In this document: piece by piece, positions 29,827-37,822 of the stretch
Numbering within the stretch: position 1 is the stretch's first letter
Layout of the letters: the number at the start of each line of letters is the position of its first letter
Translations under genes and position numbers: made by a program
DNA from: Oceanicola sp.
Lineage (GTDB): Bacteria > Pseudomonadota > Alphaproteobacteria > Rhodobacterales > Rhodobacteraceae
Length of the DNA stretch: 64,000 nt
NCBI GenBank assembly: GCA_017792405.1
Contig: CP051231.1
Location: forward strand, 2,110,458 to 2,174,457
Reading direction: 5' to 3'
The notes under the pieces: model-generated
Told to the model about the DNA's origin: nothing
What the model saw: only the letters and a program-made list of their open reading frames with translations
Database searches by the model: none

Positions 29827-30205
29827 CTGGGGATTCTCCGGCATGCGGCTGGCCGGTCAGGGCGGCTTGGGCTTGATGCAGCGCGAGGTCGACATCCGCG
29901 AGGTGCGGGAGGACGAGGCACAGGACCTCGTCCGGGTGGTCCGGCGCGCGGAGATACAGACGAACGCCGAAGGGGCTGGCGGAGACTGCATAGGGCCGGG
30001 GCCGCCCGCCGTAGGTCAGCGCCGTTCGGGCCTGCGTGCAGAGCTGGTCGTAGTGCTCCTGGGGGTGTGCGAGCGCCGAGCTCACGCCGAGCACCGTGGT
30101 TGCGGCAATGTCGGCTAGCATCGTGATTTCGCAGCCCGAGAGCCGGAGCCGCAAGTGCTCCAGATCGGCAAGGCTCATGCCTTCGGAAAGGGCCGCTGGC
30201 ATCAT
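29816..30205 (-). CDS. small protein, possibly Roadblock/LC7-like GTPase regulator
   Basis: 129 residues; ATG overlaps the stop of the small GTPase gene (ATGA). The pattern ITMLADIAATTVLGVSSAL, a helix, then VRLYLRAPDHPDEVLCLVLP and a final helix DVDLALHQAQAAL has the strand-helix-strand-strand-helix layout of Roadblock/LC7 proteins such as MglB, which act on small GTPases. Three putative GTPase-fold genes directly upstream fit. Resemblance is by eye only; an unrelated alpha/beta fold is possible. Confidence 0.6.
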   Translation of the reverse strand: MMPAALSEGMSLADLEHLRLRLSGCEITMLADIAATTVLGVSSALAHPQEHYDQLCTQARTALTYGGRPRPYAVSASPFGVRLYLRAPDHPDEVLCLVLPHLADVDLALHQAQAALTGQPHAGESPDGP

Positions 30206-30954
30206 TGGCTGGACCCTGTCCCTGAGGCCCTCAGAGGCGCTCGGCGCTCGGCGCGGTGGATCATCTCCATCAGCGCCTGCGCGACGGCGTGGCCGCCGCA
30301 GGCTTCCAGCAATGCATCGTCACGGCCCGCGCGCAGCGCCTCGGTCAGCGAGATGCCGAGGATCGTGCTGAAACTCCCCGCCGTCTCACGCCGCACCCGC
30401 TCGAGAATACGCGCGCGGTTTCCCGCGTCCGCGATCTTGTCCATCCGGGTGACGAGCAGCATGGAACTGTCCGCGAGGTCGCCGCCGACTTCCTCCCAGA
30501 GGGCCGCCTCCGACTGGCGCCAGGCCTGCGAGGCGGGCGTGCACCAGATGACCCCGTCGATAACAGAAAGCATGGCTTCCCACGTGGGCATCGACAGGTT
30601 TGGGTCGGAGGTGCCAGGCATGTCGATGAGGTCGCAAAACTGCAGCACCTCGGTCTCCATCGATACCTTGACGGCCCGGACGCCGTCCAAGACCTCCGAG
30701 GTCAGGTTTGCGCCGGGAACGGGAACCTCGCTACCGTCTGTCCGGATGCCGGTGCAGGCGGGTTTCCCGTGGCTGTACCAGATTGGCGGCATCTGGGTCG
30801 CAGTGACCTGCACCGGGCTGACATTTTGCCCGAGCAGCACGTTGGCCAGCGTGCTCTTGCCGGCGCTGAACTCTCCCAGTAGAGCGATGCGCGGCTTCGG
30901 CCGTGGCACTGCGCTACCAGCGCGGACGCGGTGTGGTTGGACTTGGCTGTTCAT
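30202..30954 (-). CDS. small dynamin-like/TRAFAC GTPase
   Basis: 250 residues. G1 GEFSAGKST (27-35), G3 DMPG (111-114) and G4 TRMD (169-172) are all present, and the FSAGKST form of the P-loop is typical of dynamin-like proteins. It is shorter than classical dynamins and lacks an obvious stalk, so it may work as partner of the large GTPase encoded just before it (starts overlap, ATGA). No transmembrane segment. Cytosolic or peripheral membrane role inferred. Confidence 0.85.
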   Translation of the reverse strand: MNSQVQPHRVRAGSAVPRPKPRIALLGEFSAGKSTLANVLLGQNVSPVQVTATQMPPIWYSHGKPACTGIRTDGSEVPVPGANLTSEVLDGVRAVKVSMETEVLQFCDLIDMPGTSDPNLSMPTWEAMLSVIDGVIWCTPASQAWRQSEAALWEEVGGDLADSSMLLVTRMDKIADAGNRARILERVRRETAGSFSTILGISLTEALRAGRDDALLEACGGHAVAQALMEMIHRAERRAPLRASGTGSSQ

Positions 30955-33248
30955 CGCTCTGACCCGACCGGCACGGCGGGCGCCGAGGCCGCCCGAGAGA
31001 GGCCGTTCAGAACCCGGCCCTGACTTTGGACGAACTCAATCAGCGTGGCCCGGATGTCGCCCTCGAACCGTTCTGCGGTATCGCGGCAAAGGCCATCGAT
31101 GATTGGGGAGGTCTCCTCCTCGATGAGCTGCGCGAAGCTCTCGGCATAGGCCTCGTACCCGCGCTTGCGGCGCCAGAACCGGCTCCACCATGACCCTCTA
31201 AGGTCGAGCGCGATGGTCTGGCCGAGGGCCAGCGGGGGCGGAGCCTCTGGCAGCGGCGGCGGTGCGACGATGTCGTCGGCCGCTTCTACCCCCTGCGCAG
31301 TGGCGAGAATGAGGCTCAGGTCGCAAGCGGTGCGGTAGTACATGTCTTCGCCGATCCTCAGCATGTCGCGCAGGTGAACCTGAAAGGCGGAGCGCAGCAG
31401 GGTGCGCAACCCGACCGGGTCATAGGACCAGACGGTGGTTTCGCCGTGGCGATCAAGATGGTCGAGCAAGGCGGCGGTGGCGCGGCTGATGAAGGTGTGG
31501 CGCGCCCGGTCGATCCGGCCAGCAAAGCCGCGACGGGCATCGCAAAGCTGCGCGGTGAGGCTGGTGACGGCCTCGTGCTCCAGCTTCTCGATATCCTTGG
31601 TCACATCGACGGGCGGGTTTGCAGGCAAGCCCTGGATTGGATCGGCGCCTTGACGGCCCGCTGCCTGCTTCATGGCGTCGATCGTGCGGGTCAGGTTCTT
31701 CAGGCTGGTGCCGATCCGGGCCTGAAACGACTGGCCCGCACCGCTGGCCACCCGCTCGGCCAGAACGGCGTAAAGCTCGGGCACACCGGAGAGACGCCAG
31801 AGCAGGGCATCAGCGGTTTCACCCTCGGGTCCGGGCGTCGCGGCGGCGTAGGACACCAGCGCATTCGCGCTATCTGCGCCGATGCCGCCGAGATCTTCAC
31901 CGAAGGCATGGCCCGCCCAGTGGCCGCTGCCGAAGATGATGCGGACGCCCTTGGGCACCTCGCTGCGGGCAAGCGTCTCCTCGATGCTTTCACGGATCTG
32001 CGGCACGGAGGTTGCCGGATCTTCCAACTCGTCGATCCGGTTCACGAAGATCACGATGTCCCGGCTTCTGAGGTTGGAGATCAACCGGATCAGACCGAGG
32101 TCGACCGAGGAGAGGGCCTGCATCGCCGACAGTACGACCACGCAGAGTTTGCTGCCCCGGATCGCGCCGATGGTGATCTGCTCGCGGATCATGAAGGTGT
32201 CGTTCACGCCCGGCGTATCGCGGATGCACAGGCTCATCGGCAGTTCGCGCCGGTTGAGCCACAGGTCTGCAGAGCGGGTGATATCGGCAAAGCGACCCCG
32301 CTGGCGGGAGGTGTCGGTGCGATCCCAGAAATCGTCGCCAAGGCAGACATAGCGCTCGATCAGTGCCTGATCGTATTCTTCGTAGTCATGGCTCTGACCC
32401 ATGAGCATCTCGAACCGCCGCCCGAGGCGTTGGCGGGACCGCTCACGCATCTCCTCCAACTGGCCGCGAACCTTTTCCAGTTCCGCGTTGGCGCCAGCGC
32501 GGTTGGCGAGTTCTCCCACGCGGCCGCCGCGCTGCAGGAGGTTGCTCCAGGCCTCCTCGTCGAAGAACCGGAAAGCGGCACGCTCCGCCCCCTCCTTGCC
32601 CTTGGGCATCATGTGGAGCGAGGTCACGACCGAGGTCCACGGGTTCACATCGGCGGGCAGCAGGCCCGGTGTGCCGATCATCGCGTTCACGAGGCTGGTC
32701 TTGCCCGCCTTGACCTGCCCGATCATCACAACGCTTGGCTCGAACTCCGCCATGCGAAGCAACAGGCGGCGAGCCTCGCCCGCGACCTCCGGGTTGGCGT
32801 GTTTTGCCAGTTGCCGGGCCTCCGCCTCGAGCTTGGCGAGGTCTTCGGCCAACGGGGTGAACCCCACCAGCGCCTGCGCCAATAGAGACGAGCGGCGCGC
32901 CTCGCCACCCTCGGAGCAGGCCATGCTGGTGAGCCATGCGAGGCCTGGATCGGGTGCGGGTTCGGCGGGCGGTGGGGCGATACCCGGCGCGGGCGCGTCG
33001 GGCGGCGCTGCCTCATGCGTTGCGGTCTCCGGGACGAGTGCGGCGGGCGGCGCAGCGGGCGGGTTGCTCTCCACTTCACTTTGCGCCTGCAGATTGGGCG
33101 GGTTCGGCGGAACCATCAGCCGGGTCTTTGTGCGCGGTCCGCGCGCAGGCTTGCGGCTCGGTTCGGGCTGGCTGGCCTGCCCGACCAGCGCCTTGATCAG
33201 ATCGGTATCGACGCCTTCGCTTTGGTTCGGAGATTTGTCTGTGCTCAT
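30951..33248 (-). CDS. large dynamin-like GTPase with disordered N-terminus
   Basis: 765 residues. Residues 1-100 are rich in Pro, Ala and Glu and contain a basic stretch with PRTKTRL (39-44). The GTPase domain has G1 GQVKAGKTS (177-185), G3 DTPG (344-347) and G4 NRID (403-406), with a helical insertion between G1 and G3. A long helical region follows. WWSRFWRRKR (687-696) is a tryptophan-rich amphipathic patch that could bind membrane. Bacterial relatives remodel or tether membranes. Operon fifth; overlaps both neighbours by four bases. Specific function unknown. Confidence 0.87.
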   Translation of the reverse strand: MSTDKSPNQSEGVDTDLIKALVGQASQPEPSRKPARGPRTKTRLMVPPNPPNLQAQSEVESNPPAAPPAALVPETATHEAAPPDAPAPGIAPPPAEPAPDPGLAWLTSMACSEGGEARRSSLLAQALVGFTPLAEDLAKLEAEARQLAKHANPEVAGEARRLLLRMAEFEPSVVMIGQVKAGKTSLVNAMIGTPGLLPADVNPWTSVVTSLHMMPKGKEGAERAAFRFFDEEAWSNLLQRGGRVGELANRAGANAELEKVRGQLEEMRERSRQRLGRRFEMLMGQSHDYEEYDQALIERYVCLGDDFWDRTDTSRQRGRFADITRSADLWLNRRELPMSLCIRDTPGVNDTFMIREQITIGAIRGSKLCVVVLSAMQALSSVDLGLIRLISNLRSRDIVIFVNRIDELEDPATSVPQIRESIEETLARSEVPKGVRIIFGSGHWAGHAFGEDLGGIGADSANALVSYAAATPGPEGETADALLWRLSGVPELYAVLAERVASGAGQSFQARIGTSLKNLTRTIDAMKQAAGRQGADPIQGLPANPPVDVTKDIEKLEHEAVTSLTAQLCDARRGFAGRIDRARHTFISRATAALLDHLDRHGETTVWSYDPVGLRTLLRSAFQVHLRDMLRIGEDMYYRTACDLSLILATAQGVEAADDIVAPPPLPEAPPPLALGQTIALDLRGSWWSRFWRRKRGYEAYAESFAQLIEEETSPIIDGLCRDTAERFEGDIRATLIEFVQSQGRVLNGLSRAASAPAVPVGSER

Positions 33249-34399
33249 GCTGCCTTCTCCAAATGCGTTTCGATCGCCTGCCTGACCTGCACCAGTACCG
33301 ACGCGGCCGCCCCCGCCTGATCAAGACCACCTTCGTATTTCAAAAGAATTAATGTCTCCTCGGCTTCTGCCACCATGTCGGCCAGCTCCGCAGGGGGCTG
33401 CAGCACATCGGCGAGCAGGCCCTTGAGCTCGGAAAGCAACTGCTCCGCCCTGTCGAGAATTTCGGCGGCAAGGGCATCGTCAGAGGTATCGTGGTTCAGC
33501 AGGTCGAGCACCTCGGCCGCACCGCGCCGGAGGGTCAGGAGCAGCTTGGAGGCCAGCCGCCATGCTTCCGGGTCGGGGTTTGCCTCCGGTTTTGTCTCCG
33601 CGGCTCGTGATTCCCTGTCCAGAACCACAACCTGCGGCTCAGGAGCGACGCCTTGCCCGCGCTTCTCACTCGTCCGAGCTATCACGCGCGCGGCTTCACT
33701 CAGCGCCAGAGCCCCAAGGGCCGCGTCTTCCTGACGGGCCTCTCGGGTGAGAGTGGCGAGGGAGGCGCGCAGACGGTCTGACCAATCCGGGGCGTGCGTA
33801 TCGACGGTGCTGCCAAACGCCGCCTCCGCCTCGGAAGGGCAGCGGCACGGGGAGAGCAGGTAGCTGTGGTTGGCGAGGGCTTGCGGCGCGGCCTGCCAGA
33901 CCGCAAATTCCGCCGCCTCCATCGGCCCCGCAGCGCACCACAGGGCAATGTCCGTCTGCCGGGCGGCCCAATGCAGCGCGGCCTGTTGTTCCTGCCAAGA
34001 CGCTCCGGCCCTGACGACCAGCAGCGTGAGTTCTTTCAGCAAATCAATCGGGGCCGCGATTTCAAGAAACACGGGCGGCACGGGAAAGCTTGCCGGGTCA
34101 GGCATACCCTCGCCCGCGACTACCCGGCGGTCGGATAGCGTGGCCGTGAACGCGGGCGCTTCGCCGTAGATGATGCGACAGGTCGGCCAAGCCGGGTCGA
34201 CGAGCCCCTCCCCCAGCACCGCATTGGCGCGAGCCACCTGCTGCCCGGCAGGCAGGCCAAGAAAGGCCAGGCGGGCCGGCCGCGAGAGGCGATCTGCGAT
34301 CTGAGCCGCGCGGCGCACCTTGCGGCGGGGCAACGACCGCTCCGCGCCTAACGCGCGGAGGGCGGCAACCAGCGCGGGGATATCTGGCTGCGCGGTCAC
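33245..34399 (-). CDS. GTPase-like protein with degenerate P-loop (pseudo-GTPase)
   Basis: 384 residues, GTG start overlapping the PP2C stop (GTGA). The segment LAFLGLPAGQQVARANAVLG (44-63) lines up with LLGEFSAGKSTLANVLLG of the small GTPase two genes away, but the Lys and Ser/Thr of the P-loop have become Gln and Val, so nucleotide binding is probably lost. A later stretch (about residues 115-145) looks like the strands after switch II. The C-terminal third is helical and Leu/Glu-rich. It may serve as regulatory or scaffold partner of the dynamin-like proteins. No family name recognised. Confidence 0.75.
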   Translation of the reverse strand: MTAQPDIPALVAALRALGAERSLPRRKVRRAAQIADRLSRPARLAFLGLPAGQQVARANAVLGEGLVDPAWPTCRIIYGEAPAFTATLSDRRVVAGEGMPDPASFPVPPVFLEIAAPIDLLKELTLLVVRAGASWQEQQAALHWAARQTDIALWCAAGPMEAAEFAVWQAAPQALANHSYLLSPCRCPSEAEAAFGSTVDTHAPDWSDRLRASLATLTREARQEDAALGALALSEAARVIARTSEKRGQGVAPEPQVVVLDRESRAAETKPEANPDPEAWRLASKLLLTLRRGAAEVLDLLNHDTSDDALAAEILDRAEQLLSELKGLLADVLQPPAELADMVAEAEETLILLKYEGGLDQAGAAASVLVQVRQAIETHLEKAA

Positions 34400-35283
34400 G
34401 GCTGCGTTCCCGGAGGAAGCACGCCGGCCAAAAGATTACCGGCCCACTGGCGCCAGGCCGGGCCGGGATGGGTGGGGGCCACCCGCTCCGCACGCTCGTA
34501 AGGCGGGGGGCGCACGGCGACGACCACCACGGAAACGTTATCCTGATCCTGTGCGCCGTGCCGCTCCACCGCCTCGATCAGGCGCTCGGCGATTACGTTG
34601 GCCGCGCGGTGGCGGTGATCGCGCAGGAGTTCGCTGATCCGGGTGCGGCCCAGCGCATCCACCCCATCGCTGGCGAAGACCACAATATCGCCGGGTTGCA
34701 GCGCCATCGGCTCGTCGGGGCAATCCACCTTGGCAATCGGTCCGCCGGTCAATGCCGAGGTAAGCACGCCGCGCTGCGGATGGGTCTTGGCGCTCTCCGC
34801 GTCGATCTCGCCCTGAGCCACCATCAGGTCGATCTGCGGGGCGAGGGAGTGATCTTCATTGAGCCGCTGGAGCGCATCACCGCGCATCAGGTAGAGCGGG
34901 CTGTCGCCCACCGAGAGCCAGCGCAGGCTACCGTCTTGGATCACGCCCGAAACCAGCGTGCCGCCCATGCCCTCTTGCCCCACGCCCGCACTGGTGTGGT
35001 CGCGGAGCCGGATGTTGGCGGCCTCGGCGGCTCGGCGCAGGATATCGGCGCCGTGAACGCGCATGGCATCGGGGCGGCAGGCGGCGAGGAAGAGGTCGGC
35101 CAGCACCTCTGTCACGATGGCACGGCTTGCGATGTCGCCATCGGCATGGCCGCCCATCCCATCGGACAGCACGATCAGACCCGGCTCGTCCCCCTGCGGG
35201 ATGTTGGTGAGCACCGAATCTTCCTGACGGCTGCGAGTGCCGATCCAGCTGGCGCTGGCGGCGTCGATGAGGAGGCTACTCAT
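34396..35283 (-). CDS. PP2C-family Ser/Thr protein phosphatase
   Basis: 295 residues. Metal-binding motifs of PPM phosphatases are complete: RQED near residue 19, SDGMGGHADG (about 39-49), SVGDSP, FASDGVD and the final QDNVSVVVV. It would reverse phosphorylation by the kinase of the same operon. It starts eight bases inside the FHA gene. The last 40 residues (PPYERAERVAPTHPG and after) follow the catalytic domain and are probably a flexible tail. Confidence 0.93.
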   Translation of the reverse strand: MSSLLIDAASASWIGTRSRQEDSVLTNIPQGDEPGLIVLSDGMGGHADGDIASRAIVTEVLADLFLAACRPDAMRVHGADILRRAAEAANIRLRDHTSAGVGQEGMGGTLVSGVIQDGSLRWLSVGDSPLYLMRGDALQRLNEDHSLAPQIDLMVAQGEIDAESAKTHPQRGVLTSALTGGPIAKVDCPDEPMALQPGDIVVFASDGVDALGRTRISELLRDHRHRAANVIAERLIEAVERHGAQDQDNVSVVVVAVRPPPYERAERVAPTHPGPAWRQWAGNLLAGVLPPGTQP

Positions 35284-36175
35284 CCGCCTCGCCTTCCGCG
35301 CCCTGCTCCCAGTCGAATTCAGGCCCGCAGAAGGCCACGAAGCGGAGCGTCGTCTTGCCGAGGCGGATCAGGTCGCCGTTCTGCATCTCCTCGCGCGACA
35401 CCAGCGGCTCGCCATTCAGGCGGACGATGTTGGAGCGCCCTCCGTGGCCGACCAGAACGCGGCGCTCCTCTTCGTCGTAGGCCACGGCGGCGTGGCACTC
35501 GCGCGATATGGCGGTGTCGCCGAAGTCGAGGCAGATGGCCTGATCGGCGCCGCGCCCGATGGTCGAAAGCCCGGAGGTGAGGGTGAAGGAAGCCCCGCGC
35601 CCGGCACCCTCGACCACCACAAGCCAGCCGATGGGAAAGCGGGTGTCTTCGGCCCGTGCGGCCGTGGCGGAGAAGGCATCGGATTGCGGCTCTGTGCCAA
35701 AGCCGATGAGCCGGGTGCGCACCCTGTCACTGGTGGCATCGTGCGGTGGGTTCAGGGGTGGATTGACCGGCGGGGTGACAGGGGCCGGTGCTTGGCGGGG
35801 CGGTTCGGGTGCCACAGCCGGGTTCGCGGGCGCCGCGCGTTCCGGGGTGGGCGGCGGCGGCAGCTCGGCTTCGGGGGCTTCGAGATCCCAGATCGCGGGC
35901 GCAGCAGCTTCGGGCGGTGCCTCGCGCGGAACACCCTCGATCCGCGCAGCGGCAGCCACGGCCTTGCGCCGCGCCTCTCCGGGCTGGCGCTCTGGGCGTT
36001 GCCCGCCTTCCGCAACCAACACCGGGCCGCGTGCGCCCTGCCCGTCCGGATCGGTGGCCAAAGCCTCGACCGCTTCATCCAGCGCATCCGGTCCAGCCGT
36101 CGGCGCGATAGCCGAAGCCGGGGCGCTCACATGACCGGGGCGCCGTTTCGGGATCAGGTCTCCGATGAACTTCAT
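35276..36175 (-). CDS. FHA-domain phosphothreonine-binding protein
   Basis: 299 residues from the ATG at 36175, which has GGAGG eight bases ahead. The N-terminal 150 residues are Pro/Ala-rich and disordered, with a basic-TRL motif (RTRLIGF, 153-159). The FHA domain spans about 185-285 with STIGRG (204-209), SRECH (224-228) and N254 as phosphothreonine-contacting positions. It is presumably a substrate or adaptor of the upstream kinase. Position between kinase and phosphatase is the classical bacterial STPK-FHA-PP2C arrangement, seen also in type VI secretion control, but no secretion gene is present here. Confidence 0.92.
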   Translation of the reverse strand: MKFIGDLIPKRRPGHVSAPASAIAPTAGPDALDEAVEALATDPDGQGARGPVLVAEGGQRPERQPGEARRKAVAAAARIEGVPREAPPEAAAPAIWDLEAPEAELPPPPTPERAAPANPAVAPEPPRQAPAPVTPPVNPPLNPPHDATSDRVRTRLIGFGTEPQSDAFSATAARAEDTRFPIGWLVVVEGAGRGASFTLTSGLSTIGRGADQAICLDFGDTAISRECHAAVAYDEEERRVLVGHGGRSNIVRLNGEPLVSREEMQNGDLIRLGKTTLRFVAFCGPEFDWEQGAEGEADE

Positions 36176-36200
36176 TGCTCTGCCTCCATTTCCAGTTGCA

Positions 36201-37535
36201 TCAGGGCCTGCCCTTGTCACGCCGCAGCCCGAGCAGCCCGGCGAGTGAGAACCCTTTTTGCTGTTCCGGCCCGGCCTCGGAGCCATTGTTCGAGGCGCAG
36301 GCCTCCTCCGCGTCGCCAACGCCCTCCGCCTGCGCTGTCCGGCGCTGCGTCTCTCGCGCCCGCCACGCGGCGGCCTCGCGGGCAAGCTCCTGCGGATCTT
36401 CGTTGAGAATCGCCCAATAGCTCGGGTCGCGACCACGGGGTGGCGGCGTAGGTGCCCTCACGGTGCGCGGGCGGGCCTGCTTGGGTGCAACGCCCTTGCG
36501 GCGATCCTCCTCGATGGCCTTGCGGGTCTCCTCGACCAAGTCAGTGATCCGGCGTTCGATGCCTGCGTCTTCACCTGTTCGGGTGTCGGGCTTGCCCGTC
36601 CGGCGCTCGGCCACGAGGAAGGCGGCCCACTGGCCAGCCGAGTCCATCCGGTCCTTCGGGAAAATGCTCAGGCACTGGTCGATGGCCTCGAGAAACCGCC
36701 CGTCAAACCCCGGCCAGTTGCCGCGCAGAGGCACATAGGGGTCGGGCTTGCCCTCAGCCACATGGGCGAGCCGCTGGTTCGAGTGGGGCGGCGGCGCACC
36801 GGTCACGAGGTGATACATGGTCGCCGCAAGCGCATAGAGATCGCTGGAGCGGCCCTGCGGGCTGTCGGTCAGGTAGAACTCCTGCGGCGAGTAACCGTCC
36901 TTGACGGTGAAAACCTGGCTGAGGATGCGGCTTGTCCGGGCGGCCCCGGCGCGGGCGGAGCCGAAATCGATCAAGATCGGGGCGTCATCGGGCCCCATCA
37001 GGATGTTGTCGGGCGAGATGTCGCGATGCAGCGTGCCGCTGTCATGGACGTAGCGCAGCGCATCCAGCAGGCAGAGCAGAATGCGATTGAGTTCTGCAGG
37101 GGTGAACCGGGCCGGGTCTTTCTCGTAAAGGTCCAGCAGGTCGGGGCCGTCGACATAATCGAGCGCCATGTAGCCGGTGCCGTTCTCCTCGAAGATCTGA
37201 TGAACGCCCACCACATTGGGGTGCGCCAGCGCGGCAAGGGCCCGTGCCTCCTTCTTGAACAGCTCCAGCACCTGATCGAAGGCGCCAATGTTCGAGGTCG
37301 TGCGCAACCGCACCGAAGCGCCCCGGCGGCAGCACATGGCGCCGGGAAAGCACTCCTTGATCACGACCGGCCTGCCCAGACTGTCGCGGCTGAGATAGGT
37401 CACCCCGAAGCCGCCACCGTTGAGATAGCGCTCGATCGTATACTGGCCGCCGCCGAGCACCGTCCCCGGCGGCAGCTCATCGCCGGTGACGGCAGAAGAA
37501 GAAGAGATTGGTGACAGTGCGTTCATTGAAGCCAT
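36201..37535 (-). CDS. Hanks-type Ser/Thr protein kinase
   Basis: 444 residues from the ATG at 37535; an ATG nine bases later is as plausible. The catalytic domain holds the Gly-rich loop NGGGFGVTY (about 39-46), Lys60 in VIKE, Glu96 in the C-helix, HRDISPDN (170-177), DFGSA (190-194) and YSPQEFY in place of APE. The C-terminal 140 residues are charged and Pro-rich without transmembrane helix, so the kinase is soluble, unlike PknB. First gene of the eight-gene operon; it would phosphorylate the FHA protein and perhaps the GTPases. Trigger unknown. Confidence 0.92.
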   Translation of the reverse strand: MASMNALSPISSSSAVTGDELPPGTVLGGGQYTIERYLNGGGFGVTYLSRDSLGRPVVIKECFPGAMCCRRGASVRLRTTSNIGAFDQVLELFKKEARALAALAHPNVVGVHQIFEENGTGYMALDYVDGPDLLDLYEKDPARFTPAELNRILLCLLDALRYVHDSGTLHRDISPDNILMGPDDAPILIDFGSARAGAARTSRILSQVFTVKDGYSPQEFYLTDSPQGRSSDLYALAATMYHLVTGAPPPHSNQRLAHVAEGKPDPYVPLRGNWPGFDGRFLEAIDQCLSIFPKDRMDSAGQWAAFLVAERRTGKPDTRTGEDAGIERRITDLVEETRKAIEEDRRKGVAPKQARPRTVRAPTPPPRGRDPSYWAILNEDPQELAREAAAWRARETQRRTAQAEGVGDAEEACASNNGSEAGPEQQKGFSLAGLLGLRRDKGRP

Positions 37536-37660
37536 GCTCTTGCAGCGTCGGATAAGGCGCGCCCCACCCATTGCCCGTCCGCGGAGACGCATCGGCGAAT
37601 GTCGGGCGGCTCTTGGGTTTTACACCGACAGAATTGTGGCAGAGCCGTGCTGAACGCTTT

Positions 37661-37677
37661 GAATTTTCTGCAAATTC
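37661..37677. promoter_or_regulatory. palindrome between kinase operon and iron-transport operon
   Basis: GAATTT-TCTGC-AAATTC is a perfect 6-5-6 inverted repeat in an AT-rich patch within the divergent intergenic region. It could be an operator for either side; iron-type regulators (Irr, Mur) are possible but the sequence does not match their consensus closely. Confidence 0.35.
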
Positions 37678-37737
37678 TCTACGGCCGAGCACGTTTTGAT
37701 TGCGCCCCACGTCCGACGACTGGCTTCAGTGTGGGCA

Positions 37738-37766
37738 TTGACACTCTGTGCCCGGTCTTGGTCTAT
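37738..37766 (+). promoter_or_regulatory. candidate promoter of the iron ABC operon
   Basis: TTGACA (37738-37743) is a perfect -35; the -10 with 17-18 base spacing (GTCTAT or TCTATG) is weak. The start would lie some 50 bases before the substrate-binding protein ATG. Confidence 0.35.
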
Positions 37767-37822
37767 GGGGCGAGCCAGAGGATCGTCTCGAGCCATTCCA
37801 GATTTCTTACCGGAGTGCACAG

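Noticed and set aside
29173..37535. Kinase-FHA-PP2C genes as part of a type VI secretion locus
   Set aside because: No Tss, Hcp, VgrG or ClpV gene occurs on either side; the neighbours are GTPases, nrd genes and iron transport.
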